Source: Melampsora larici-populina 98AG31
Lineage: Eukaryota > Basidiomycota > Pucciniomycetes > Pucciniales > Melampsoraceae
Reading direction: 5' to 3'
Length of the DNA stretch: 64,000 bases
NCBI RefSeq assembly: GCF_000204055.1
Contig: NW_006768793.1
Span: 649,983-713,982 of the forward strand
Shown here: piece by piece, positions 46,860 through 57,663 of the stretch
Layout: every line of letters starts with the position of its first letter
Position numbering within the stretch: the stretch's first letter is position 1
Notes under the pieces: generated by a model
Databases searched by the model: none
What the model was told of the DNA's origin: nothing
The model's input: the letters and a program-made list of their open reading frames with translations, nothing else
Position numbers and translations under genes: made by a program

Positions 46860-49481
46860 ATGAGCAAACTAACCATCAATCAATCATCCATCGAACTAGA
46901 ATCTCATTTATTAACCACTTATGATAATCTATTAAACAGTACAATCAAATCAAATCAACAACAACTCAAAATCAGTCATCTCTCATTATCGATCATTAAA
47001 CAATTCTTGATTCATTTCACTCTAGGATCTCATCATCAAAAGAAAGATGCTATCGAGTTTATCAAATCTCAATCTCAACTTCAACTCAATGGTAACTTAA
47101 TCTTTCATCTGTTTCAATCAATTCAATCTTATACTGATCATCTCTTTCAAATCATCCTTAGCCACCATGATCTTGATCAGATGGATCTCAAAAATTTCAG
47201 ATCGAATCTTATCTACCGATCCACATCAAATCGATGCTGAACTTCTTCATCAATTCGTTTTGGCTCTTACTCTGATCCAAGGTCTTCTTCACTTACATCC
47301 TCCATCTCAAAAGTTATTCTCATCTCAATTCAACTTACAGGTCTGTTAGCATTCCAAAATCAATTCATTTTTAATCCTGAAATCCTAACATGAATACTTC
47401 TTTTTGGTGACCTTTTTTTCAGATCCTTCTCAGGTTCCTTTCACCTTCTTTAGAGATTCGTGAATTACAATCAATCACGATCCCTTTACTTGATTTACTT
47501 TTAACTACTTTTATAGATTCAAGTTTTAATAAACAACTGTTTGAATCATCAGGTGGACTTGAAATCTTAATTAAAGCGATGAAAAATAAACAAATCAAAA
47601 AAGAATTTCGTGTAAAAGTTCTTGAAACTGTTTGGGGTTGGTGGATTGATGAAGAACTTGATGATGATGATGATACTCATAATCCGATTTCAAAACCATC
47701 TAAACTGAATCCATTTCAACAACAAAACACTCCAACTCAATCTTCTGTTACTTCAACTCCTGTTAGATCTACTCATCATCAATCTGATCGAAAAGGTCGA
47801 GGAATCGATCGAAATGATGAAAACTCAAAAGGTTAGTCTTTCAATTTACATCGTGTCCTATTCAACATGTTCTGATTATTTTTTTAAAGCTACTCCAGGA
47901 AACTCTCGTCTGCGACCAATCTCGTTACCACCACCATCCATTACCACCACCATGGCCGATAACGATCTTGAAACGTCAGATAAAGAAACACCAAGAGCTC
48001 GTAAGATGTCAACTCCAATTCATACGCCTACTCCAGATTCTCATCGGACTAGAGGGATCGGTCAAGGTCATTCTCGAGTACAATCATCAGATAGGAGATT
48101 AGGTTCATCTGATATGATCAAATCATCATCAGCGCCAAGTCCTATGGTCAAATCAACCACCTCAAGTCCCATGATCAAATCATCTTCTTTATCAAATGGA
48201 CTTCCGAGTCCGATGGTGAAACCTACTTCTTCTGGTCTTCCAGGAATCACAACACCCGTGATGAAATCTTCTTCTGGTCTACCTGGTACTCCGAATCCAA
48301 TAGTGAAACCACCATCATCATCAACAACAACTTCGATTCCTCCTCGATTGACTGGTGATCCATCCACTAGGTTACGGCAGATGTTAGAAAACACAGCCAG
48401 TGATTTCGTGCCAGCTACACCTCAACATAATCGAATCAAACTTACACAAACACCTACTAGAAGAGGATACGGATTAAACAAATCACAACCGGCCACTTCT
48501 CGTAGTAGTCATCGACAAGCTCATCTGTCATCAGAGAGTGATGATATTCCAGAAGAAAGTGATGAAGATCAACAAGAGACACCTACTAAATTGTTTCCTA
48601 AAGCTGAGAAATTGGGAAATGGATTGGGTCATCAAGCTTTGAGTGGGAGAAGGGTTGGAGGGATTAATACGCCACAGAGGATGTTGAGACATAAACAGTC
48701 TGCTTCATTAGGATCGATTCAGTTTCAAAGTACGAAAGCTAGGATCGGATCTGATGAAGATCAAGAATCGCCACAAGTTTATCGAAGAACGAATCGAGAA
48801 GAAGCTTTTTGGAATGGAGAAAGTAGTGGAGATGATCAACCAAAAGGAGGAGTGAAGTATGAGAATGAAAAACGAAGGAATCGAACGGATTTACCATTGA
48901 GTAAGGATCGAATCAATTTAAGAGAACGAACGTCTTCTTCTGAGACTACGAATCATGAGACGAGTTTGAGTCAGGATGAAGGACCTCATAAAGAAGAAGC
49001 TAAGAGAAGATTACGTAGGTCTAGAGGATCGATAGATGGAGTGAAATTAACTTCGATCTTGTCTACTACTACAGCTTCTAGACCTGGAACACCTAATTCA
49101 AGTCATAGTAGACCTATTACGCCAGTTTCTAGACCTATGACTCCTTCATCTAGTGCTTCTTCAACACCTTTGAATAAGAAGATGTTTTTAACTAAACCTA
49201 ATCATCATCAACCATCAAGTTCATCAAGTTCATCATTAACCAACACCCCGAATATGAAAAAAGTCAATAAGAAAGATATCGAAATGATCATTAATGAAGA
49301 TAGTGGAATACTTGAACAAACTTTTGGTGAAGGATCAGGAGCTGGAGGAAGTAGTAGTAGTGTGATGAGTATTAAGAAACATCAAACGCTTGAAAAGTAT
49401 ATGGGAAATAGTGAACAACTTTTAAGGAGGTTTGAAGAGATGAAGATCGGATTGAATATGATGATGGTTAATGGAACTTAA
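46860..49481 (+). CDS. Cdc14-type SIN component with long disordered extension
   Basis: Looks like the S. pombe Cdc14 family (partner of Sid1 kinase in the septation initiation network at the spindle pole body), not the Cdc14 phosphatase. Exons are 46860-47091, 47201-47340, 47423-47831 and 47890-49481, giving 790 aa in phase. The helical domain spans about residues 1-220: ELLHQFVLALTLIQGLLHLH, SSQFNLQILLRFLSPSLEIR, and FESSGGLEILIKAM followed by IKKEFRVKVLETVWGWW. Next comes ATPGNSRLRPISLP, then about 500 residues of Ser/Thr/Pro-rich sequence. That region has a degenerate repeat (SPMVKS, SPMIKS, SPMVKP, TPVMKS, NPIVKP) and many TP/SP sites. A second in-phase acceptor at 47161 would add 13 residues. 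The S. pombe protein is only about 240 aa. Family call from pattern only. Confidence 0.65.
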
Positions 49482-51376
49482 TGCTTCTTGGAGAATGGTT
49501 GGTTCGAATTATGGGGAAGTCTAAAAGATGTTGGAGTTAGGAGACAAACGGGAAAAAGAAACACCAAAAAAAAAGAAAATGAAAGCTTTTGATGAGGTTT
49601 TAAGAAGGGTTTGGGTTGAAAGAAATGGTTTGGGATCAGAGAGGTTTGAGATTTTCTTTGGGAGTGATGATTTGAGTTTGGTTAGTGTACATAGTATTAA
49701 ACTAGTTGGTTTTCTTATATATATATATATAGAGTTTTGTGGTTATATATTTTATTTTGATCATTTTTTTTATTTTTTTATTTTTTGAATAAGAAGAATA
49801 ACTTCATGTTGGTATAATTGTGACAACTGTTTTGGTTTGGTTTGGTTTGATTTGATTTACTTTTTTTTTTCAAAAGGCTTGTATATTATCTAGTAATCAG
49901 TAACTTCATTCTTTTAAGAAATAATTATCTATTTAATTTAAGAAATCAGTGTGTTTTTTGAATTGTTTGAGATTGTGAGGAGGTCATTGGGATCGTGTTT
50001 GTTTTTTATGTATTCAGATTCATTTTAAGAGCCAAAGTTGATGGTTTGGGCTGGTAGTGGCATAAAGGGTTTGCAACTTAAGGCATGTTTGAGTGGTACA
50101 TAGGTCAAGAGTTGTTCAAGTAGAATGAAGAGATTGTGGTAGGTTTTGAGACGTACATCAGGAGCAAAATTGGTAAGAACAAATGTGGATCAACCATTTT
50201 CAAGCTTTATAATGAGACACATTTCTTGTGGGGAAAACTTAGGACCAATTTTGCAACAAAATTTTGAGATAAGTCATAAATCCTTTGTTTAAGCTTTGGT
50301 CTGACATGAGTGAAGGATTTTGATTTATTTATTCCTATGTGAGAAATAATTGATTTATGTATGAAAATCTTTGAGAAGCATTTTGAAGACTTGATAAGAA
50401 AAAGTATTGTGAAAAGCCCTTTTATGTGATACAAAGAGATGACTTTGTTTTTAGTTGGATCATTCATTCTTTGATCAAAAGAGATTCAGTACTGTTTATG
50501 ATGTATAAAGTTGTGTACCAAGCATACCACAGAACCCAAATATCAAAACTCACAAGAATCTCAGTATAACACCGCGGGAATTAATTGGTTCAAAACCCGA
50601 TTGAACCAAATTTTGGTGTCCGGGTTCGAAATTTCCTTGAATCATGAATTTCGTTCACAATTTGTTTGCAATAGGTTTGCCAATTGCCCTCGAGCGGTAC
50701 TCTGTTGGCCCCGCGTATGTATGTACAGCTACAACATACAACAACAACCCCATTTCCAACCATTGAGCCATCTTTCCTTTGTCATGCATCCTCAGTCTTG
50801 ATGCTCTGCACATTGGTGAATCTGTGGTGACTGTTGTTGAAAGGTGTTGTTGTTGTATGATGTAGCTGTGCATACACCGGGTGAGCAGAGTACCGCTCGA
50901 GGGAAATCGGCAAACGTATTGCAAACGAATTGTGAACAAAATTCACAATTCGAGGAAATTTCGAACCCGGACACCAAAATTCGGTTCAATCGGGGTTCAA
51001 ACTAATTAATTCCCGCGGTGTAAAGAAGGCTCACAAAGATTCTGATCAAAGTGTTAAAAACTCTATATGTAAGAATAAAATTTTATTTGAGAAGATTATC
51101 AAGAAAAGTTAACAAATAGACAAACAAATAAAGAGATTTTATATAGAAGAGATTTTATAAAGATAAAATGAAAACTGATGTCGTATCTTTTTCCGCGAGA
51201 CTGAGTGCCTGTACTACATCGCAAAAGAAAGAAAAAGATTGTAAATAGGATTGAATTTGAAAGTTTTGAAAGAAAGAAACAAAAAAAAACCATCAAATTT
51301 TGATTTTGAGCCAGTCTTGAACAATCAAAAGATCAAAAGAAAAATGGAAAGGAATAAAAAACCATAATCCAATTGA
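49482..51376. other. intergenic with a fold-back element
   Basis: The T-rich 3' flank of the CDC14-like gene includes a TATATATA run near 49720. The fold-back at 50570-51020 follows, then the 3' flank of the acyltransferase gene. No gene seen. Confidence 0.5.
50570..51020. mobile_element. 451-bp fold-back element, CAC ends, TAA duplication
   Basis: The ends are CACCGCGGGAATTAATT and the complement, flanked by TAA at 50567-50569 and 51021-51023. Arms are about 190 bases with roughly 90% pairing (GGTGTCCGGGTTCGAAATTTCC, CTCGAGCGGTACTCTG). The loop is short. Non-coding. Confidence 0.88.
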
Positions 51377-53453
51377 TTATTGTAAAACGGTCATATTAGG
51401 ATTCATACAATCAGTAATGCCTAATTTACTTGAATTCTCAACACTAGTATTAGATGTTGTAGAATTAATAGAATTTTTAGTAACCAGATCCGACGAATTT
51501 GAAAGTTTTTTAATCAAAACCTTTTCAAATCCAAAACCCCATAAGAAGATCAATAAGATCCCAACCGAAAGATGACCATAGAATCCAAGTAAACGATAAG
51601 CCAAGTAAGATTTTTTTAAATCTAATAAAACAAATGGAATCACTAAATAATTTAAATTAGTTTGAGTTAAGATTAATGAAAGGAAATCGTAAGATGATTT
51701 AAGTGCTAAGGTTGATGAAGAATTTAAAAAGAACGGTCGGATCGATCTTCGAATCGATCTGGCTAATGCTTGTAAAACTCCACCAGATAAGAAAACAAAA
51801 AAGTAGGCGGGTAAAGGTCCATGCCAACTATATCAATCAAACCCAAACCCAAACCGAAATCAGGATTTCTTTGATCTCAAGAAGAAGAAAAAGAAATGAG
51901 AATTATCTGTAGACTTACGCAGCAGAAGCAGCAAAAGTGGCCATAGTCGAACCAAATCCAGGCTTCTTAACTTTAACCTTCCCATCACTTTCTTTAATGT
52001 TCAATTCAGACACCCTTTTATAAACCGTTTCTCTTAACCAAATATTAGTTTTCATATTCCAATGATCAAAGATGCCTTTATAATTTTGAGCGAATTCGAT
52101 CTTGGTAATATCAATGTTTTGACCTATATCTGATTTAAGAGTGATTGGATTATAACCACAACCTGAGATTGTGACAGAGGCTTGAGCAAAGAGCCAGACT
52201 AGATAGTAACGTGAACGGGCCATAAAACCTGCGATTTGAACATGAAGAAACCTTTTTTTGAAAACCAAAGAAAATCCAAATGAATCAGTTCATTGTATTA
52301 TTGATCTTCAATGGGTTTTTTCTTTGGATTAGAAAACCAAAAAAGCTTACCTTTGGATCCAGGATTTGTTTAAAAATTGATCTTCTAACATCTTTTCATA
52401 AGACCAAGTTGAACCATAAATTCCAACCAATCCAGCAAAACCAAAGCCTAAGATTAATGATTTAAAACTATCTTGAAACCTATTGGGAGATGAAAGATTA
52501 TTTCTTGAATAGAAATTCATGTAATCTTTAAATGGAATGGCAGGTCCTACAAGTAAACAAGGAAAGAAAAAACTAAAAAATTGAAAAAGAAAACAATGTT
52601 AGTTTGTTTTGTTTCGATTTTCGGAAGGTTAAAGGATTGATGATGTACCAGTATGATAAGAATTCTAATAAGCTTGGTAATTTGGTGATCGAGGTGATGG
52701 ATTGGTATGAATCTAATTCGGCTTTAGATCTATGATGACCATCATAAACGTTCCAAGTAAAAGTAGAAAGTTTCATCACTAAAACCATTTGTGCACCTGT
52801 GATCTAAAAAAAAAACATCAAATGTCTTCATTAAATTTTTGTTCATGATTTGAGTTTTATAAAACGATTTTGGATTTTGGATTAGAAAAAGAAAACTTAC
52901 TTCAACTGTTTCATAAGGAATCTTCCAAATAATCCTTTTAGAATGATTAAAAGTAAGATGAGTTAATAAACCAGCAAAGATTCCCCAAACCATTCGTTTT
53001 GCTTTTGATTTCTTGGATCCATCTTTATCTTTTTCTTGACTTAATGGAATAATATAATGTTGACAAATGAAATAAGTGATCAATGAATCTAATAAGAGTT
53101 GAATGAAACCTGATTTTAAATTAAAGATACCGGTTAGAAAATAAATTGAGATTGAGATTGAATAGATGTGAAAATAGATTGGGTTTAGTTTTTGAAGATG
53201 TGGGATTGGAATCGAGAGTGGGATTGAGATTAATAGTGAGCTTAATAGTTTGAGTATGTCTGGCTGTTTGTTTTGTTTTGTTTCGAAGTGATCGTGGTGG
53301 TGATGGTTTGATGGATGGTGGATTGTGATATGGAAAGTGAAGTGAGTTAGTTTTTGTTTGGTTTATACTCTTTCAGGAATTTCTTTGACTTACAGCAACA
53401 CCAGTTAAAGCAGAACCAATTAACCACCAACCACCTGTTTGAGTCGAACTCAT
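51377..53453 (-). CDS. ALE1: MBOAT lysophospholipid acyltransferase (ALE1-like)
   Basis: ER membrane enzyme that re-acylates lysophospholipids (Lands cycle). Exons complement(51377-51827, 51919-52251, 52351-52572, 52649-52803, 52901-53263, 53394-53453) give 527 aa with phases closing. It is hydrophobic throughout. MBOAT marks are YCFFFPCLLVGPAIPFKDYM, the catalytic-site Asn332 in DHWNMKTNIWLRE, KKPGFGSTMATFAASAAWHG with the invariant His380, and LPAYFFVFLSGGVLQALAR. ITGAQMVLVMKLSTFTWNVYDG lies upstream, as in the ALE1/LPCAT4 group. The C-terminal tail is Ser/Asn-rich. The start MSSTQTGGWWLIGSAL is followed by an intron in phase 0. Confidence 0.9.
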
Positions 53454-54150
53454 CCTTCTTTTACTTCTAAGTCTATTCAGCTTATAATCGAGGTAGGATT
53501 TGATTCTGGAAAGATGAGAGTCTTTAATAGGTTGAGTACTGTCTTGAGAAAATTAACCGAGCTTCATTTAAACTGTGCTTCTGAACTGAACACTCACCGT
53601 TTAAAACGTCTTTTGCTCAATTAATTCTCAGGAGCCCTATTGTATCTCTCAGTATGTATCTCTCCCCTGATAATATCAATCTCTCCCCTTCAACCTCCTT
53701 TCGGTACCATCTTATAAAAACATAACATCCCCAAACCTTTTGGTAGCATTCAGTATCTGAGCTTGTACGACTTGGAACAGCAAGATGAATTAACTTTTAT
53801 CAAGTCTCCTTCAACTTGAAAATTGACATTTTTTTTGGCGATGTGATGATTATCTTTTTGATAGACTAAGGAAAAAGTCACTCCATGATCGTACAAAATA
53901 TACACATAGTGTATGTTGAAGGTGATCAAGGAGATTCATCAGAAAGTGGATTTGCAAGCTTCATGATCGCGCTTCCCAAAAGGTTTGTGTTTCAAAGTGC
54001 TGTTCCATTTCTACTACGGGCGTAAGGTTTTAGGTTTCAAGCTTCCTAAACTTATGTAAATCTGTACAAGTATTTATTGCACATATTTCCTATTGTTCCT
54101 TCCTTGTCCGGGCCCTCAGCCTTATGCTACCCTACCTAGGTTCTCCTAAG
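53454..54150. other. intergenic, promoter of the acyltransferase and flank of the retroelement
   Basis: AT-rich, without coding signal. The GC content rises sharply near 54110-54160, which I take as close to the 3' end of the DIRS-type element. Confidence 0.4.
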
Positions 54151-54430
54151 GTGAGGGTACTGTGGGGGGGGGTGTCCAGAGCCGTGGGGTGTACCGGTGC
54201 GTCTGCGGGGCGCTATTTCTAGGGCCCTGCGTGTTCAGACGTACCGGTGCGCCCCGTGCTCTGGGCCGCGTAAAGTGCCTGAAAGGCGCCGGAGGACTCG
54301 GTCCTAGCCTACCCGGTCTTGGGGTATCGGAGAGCCCCCGAGCTCGCTAGGACCCAATCTCTCCGGTAGCCCATGACTTCGGCTTCACGGCCGGCATCTT
54401 GTGGCGGCCGATCCCTCTTACCCCCTTTCT
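54150..54430. repeat. GC-rich structured block at 3' end of the retroelement
   Basis: It contains repeated GTACCGGTGCG (two direct copies, about 54192 and 54241), CTAGGGCCC, and complementary GGACTCGGTCCTAG / CTAGGACCC segments. It is likely the terminal repeat or recombination region of the element. Confidence 0.5.
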
Positions 54431-54613
54431 GTATGCTCTCATTCAATTGTACAGATTTGTGACTCAATTGGTTTCTCATTTCCTTTAACCTTATTCTCAG
54501 CAAGTGGGTTTCTCACGGTCTCTCTTTTCTTTTACTCCTCTCTCTGAATCGTCGTTCTCATCAATGCTCATTACTCTATGAGTTTGTTTTCATTTCCCTC
54601 GGTCTCATTTCAT

Positions 54614-55699
54614 TCATTTTAACTCCACTTGTCGTAACCAACTCCTGTTCTCTTCTATCTCGCTTCTGTCAAACTCTCTCAGATACAACTCGTAAGCTTT
54701 TGATTTCCATCGTCCCTTCTCGACTATGGTTTCCAAAGGTACTTTCTCGTTCCACAAGAACGATGCCCCGCCAACGCGAAACAAATGTCCTGTGAGGCCA
54801 TCGTAACCATCTTTCAACCACGATTTCCGTAGGATCCCCATCACTCCTCCTTTAGTCAACGATGTTCCTACGTCACCATCAGGGTGTGTAAAGCTGAAAA
54901 GCGGATCTTCCACACCTAAACCATCTTCTAACTGTTTCTTCAACAATCGTTCTAGCGCTCCCACTGGGTCTAGCAATGATTTATGTTTACGTAAGTACAG
55001 GTATTGAATTTCTCCAGGCTTTGACGTCTTGGCTTCTCTCAATGCTAATCTTGCCATGCTTCTGTCGTCTGTCCACTCTAGATCGCCAAGCCTTATCCTT
55101 TTCGTGATCCTCAGCGGTACCAACTCTCCCAACCGAGCCATGCCCCAGAATGCGATCAAGGCCACAGTAACCGCCAGTTCGCCTGCTTCGTCGCCTCTCT
55201 TCATATGCCTTAGTAGACTAACCAGATGCTTAATTTGCACCGGGTTCTTCAGGGGTTTCTGTTCTTGTCTCGAGTCTAGGAGCTCTAATGCTTTTATACA
55301 TAGGTTGATTTCTTTTTGCTCAATGTCGGGGAATTTTAAATGATGAAATAGGTGCCATGCTCTTAGGCCGGAAATGTAAGCTTCAACCGTTGATGGTTTT
55401 ATTTCTTGGTTCGTCTTTTCTTCTCCCTCTGCTTTTATGCCTGCCCATTGAATAAATAGTCTGATGTTTTCCGAGGTCGCGGGTAGCAATTGATGTTTCT
55501 CTAGATTCTCCGATTTGCCGTACTTCATGAATTTCGTAATAGCCGAGTTGTATTGTAACAGGGTATCCGCTGACCAGCTTCCACCTTTCAGCATGAGTCG
55601 CTGCACCGGATCTTTCTCTAGGTTCAAACGCCCCCTTCTATCGCTAACGAAATTCAACACTTTCTCAATGTCGACTGTTTTCTTGTTGGAAGTAGTCAT
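54614..55699 (-). CDS. tyrosine recombinase of DIRS-type element
   Basis: 361 aa. It would integrate the circular cDNA without a target duplication. The N-terminal core-binding region (WSADTLLQYNSAITKFMKYG, STVEAYISGLRAWHLF) precedes the catalytic domain. Catalytic residues are the first Arg in FWGMARLGELVPLR, the H-x-x-R box in TGHLFRVGGASFLW, the Trp in GRWKSKAYELY that replaces the second His, and the nucleophile Tyr in YELYLREF. The start ATG overlaps the RT stop by four bases (ATGA, 55696-55699), so translation likely depends on termination-reinitiation. No stop or frameshift. Confidence 0.92.
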   Translation of the reverse strand: MTTSNKKTVDIEKVLNFVSDRRGRLNLEKDPVQRLMLKGGSWSADTLLQYNSAITKFMKYGKSENLEKHQLLPATSENIRLFIQWAGIKAEGEEKTNQEIKPSTVEAYISGLRAWHLFHHLKFPDIEQKEINLCIKALELLDSRQEQKPLKNPVQIKHLVSLLRHMKRGDEAGELAVTVALIAFWGMARLGELVPLRITKRIRLGDLEWTDDRSMARLALREAKTSKPGEIQYLYLRKHKSLLDPVGALERLLKKQLEDGLGVEDPLFSFTHPDGDVGTSLTKGGVMGILRKSWLKDGYDGLTGHLFRVGGASFLWNEKVPLETIVEKGRWKSKAYELYLREFDRSEIEENRSWLRQVELK

Positions 55700-57429
55700 G
55701 TTTGGTACAGGAAGGGTTCTAGGTCGGTTGGTAAGTCTACTTTTACCTTGTCTCGCTTTTTGAGTTTGGTTGATATGATTCCTCTGGACAGTTCATCCGC
55801 GTCGTTATCGCCTGACTTGACCCTTTTCTGTTTTATCGTGCACTGACTTGTCGTTAGAATCTTTTGTATCTTTTTCCATTCGTTATTAACAGCACGGTCC
55901 TTCGATCGCGAGTTTCGCATTGCCGCTTCGGTGGTAGTGTTGTCTGTCCAGACTACGAAACTCTTTCCTCTAACTTGTCTCAGCTTTATTATCATTAACA
56001 GTCCGATTCTCACCGCTACGGTCTCAATCCAGGCTATGTTCCTCTTTATCGTATCTGTTCCTATGTCATTCCATCCGGGTTTCAGCTTGAAACGACTCCA
56101 ATTTGGTCCTATCAACACTCCGATCCCGTACGACGTCGATGCGTCCCCCACCCAGCTTACATCCTCTGCTCTGGTGTCGGGGATGATTCGCATATGATCA
56201 AACGTTGTCAGTACTGATAGCCACTCCTCAAGATCTTCTCTAACGGCTTCTGTTATCCCTCGTCTGGCTTCTGGGTTCCTCCAGGCTTCTTTCCAGCCGT
56301 ATAGTTCTTTCATATAACATCTCATATCCGGAAGTATGTAAGTCGTGTGTCCTAGACGTCCGACAAATTTGTCAACGTCTTTCTTTTTCCACTTCGCCCC
56401 TCCTAAAAGGTCCGTAATGTTCTGTATCCGTTGTTCAATTTTCTCCGTCGGAAGTCTGACTGTTTTACTCCTTCCGTTCCAGATGAATCCCAAGTATTTT
56501 TGTTCATCGGCGAAATCTGAGTACTTTGTGTGGTTAGTTTTTACGCCCATGTGTTGGCTCAAAGTAAGGACATCTTCCATTCTAACATTGCTTCCGACTT
56601 CCCTGATGATAAGATTATCATCAACCCATCTGAAGATCTTGGGGATGTTCAGAGCTAACATCATAATTTCCTTCCAGACATCGGCGGCTCTACCAAACGT
56701 TCCACAACCTGCCACCCCACCAAAACCCACTCTCGTATCTATCCATAGACGGTTGTGAAAGTCGAGTATTAGTAGGTATCGCCATTGTGAGGGGTGTGTC
56801 GGTATCTGCCGATACGCCTTCTCCCAGTCGAAAATAGCTAACTCCCATTTGTTTTTACTATTTTTTAGGAAAACAGCCACTACGGCAAAGTCGTCCCAGG
56901 TCGTCTCAAAGTCTTCTTTGTCGACAAATGAGTTTACCAAAGGGATACCTACATCATGTCGAGGGAACCATAGGTTGCTTATCATTCGGAAGGACCCGTC
57001 ATTATTCGTGACGCTGCCCATCGGATTCGAACGAAAGAAGCCGAAATGATCGTATACCTCCTGGTGAGTAAATGGTCCAAATAGTTTGCCTTCACCTTTC
57101 TCTTTCTCGATCATTTTCTCTATCTTGTCCCTCACCAGGTTAGCTGATTCCTGGTTTGGTGGAGTGTACCATGGTCGGTCTTGGATTGTATGTACCGGTA
57201 TACCTTGGTCAAAGCCCTCTTTAAAACTTGTAAGCACATCACCCCATTCTCTCATCAAGTCGAACTCCTTCATCAACTCTTCCCATTCCGGCACGTTCAG
57301 TTCACATTTGACGCCTGATGGGAAGCGGTCATCTCTCCTCACGGTGAAGTGCGGGATTCTGAAGTTTACTTCTGGGGTTTGGGAGTTCATTTCTTGACTA
57401 CAGTCATTCGGTTGCATGGAGGAAAACAT
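55696..57429 (-). CDS. reverse transcriptase-RNase H of DIRS-type element
   Basis: 577 aa. RT blocks in order are GSFRMISNLWFPRHDVG, WELAIFDWEKAYRQIP (catalytic Asp), VGFGGVAGCGTFGRAAD, IFRWVDDNLII (the YxDD box reads WVDD), EQKYLGFIW and KKKDVDKFVGRLGHTT. RNase H follows with SWVGDASTSYGIGVLI, WIETVAVRIGLL, FVVWTDNTTTEAAM and DADELSRG, giving the D-E-D-D set. No protease or integrase is present. It begins 234 bases after the gag stop and is a separate frame, so it needs its own start (ATG at 57429), splicing or re-initiation. Confidence 0.92.
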   Translation of the reverse strand: MFSSMQPNDCSQEMNSQTPEVNFRIPHFTVRRDDRFPSGVKCELNVPEWEELMKEFDLMREWGDVLTSFKEGFDQGIPVHTIQDRPWYTPPNQESANLVRDKIEKMIEKEKGEGKLFGPFTHQEVYDHFGFFRSNPMGSVTNNDGSFRMISNLWFPRHDVGIPLVNSFVDKEDFETTWDDFAVVAVFLKNSKNKWELAIFDWEKAYRQIPTHPSQWRYLLILDFHNRLWIDTRVGFGGVAGCGTFGRAADVWKEIMMLALNIPKIFRWVDDNLIIREVGSNVRMEDVLTLSQHMGVKTNHTKYSDFADEQKYLGFIWNGRSKTVRLPTEKIEQRIQNITDLLGGAKWKKKDVDKFVGRLGHTTYILPDMRCYMKELYGWKEAWRNPEARRGITEAVREDLEEWLSVLTTFDHMRIIPDTRAEDVSWVGDASTSYGIGVLIGPNWSRFKLKPGWNDIGTDTIKRNIAWIETVAVRIGLLMIIKLRQVRGKSFVVWTDNTTTEAAMRNSRSKDRAVNNEWKKIQKILTTSQCTIKQKRVKSGDNDADELSRGIISTKLKKRDKVKVDLPTDLEPFLYQT

Positions 57430-57663
57430 GGGGTCATTGTCAGTTCACATTCTCACATCTCACTTGGGTTTCTCATCTTTTAGTCAGGTTATCCCACAAA
57501 TTTGTCAATTCTCTCATTTTCATTCCATCTCTCCTATCTCTTTTTTTTTTTTTTCAGAGACATGATGAGAGATTTGTTTGTGGTTCCTTCTTCTTAACCA
57601 ACTACAAGAAACTTTTCGACAGTAGGAAAAAAAACAATTAGGTATGTAGTACCAATCTGGCAC

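Noticed and set aside
48068..48394. antisense 108-codon open frame in the CDC14-like gene
   Set aside because: It is a shadow of the repeat-rich Ser/Pro coding sequence on the plus strand.
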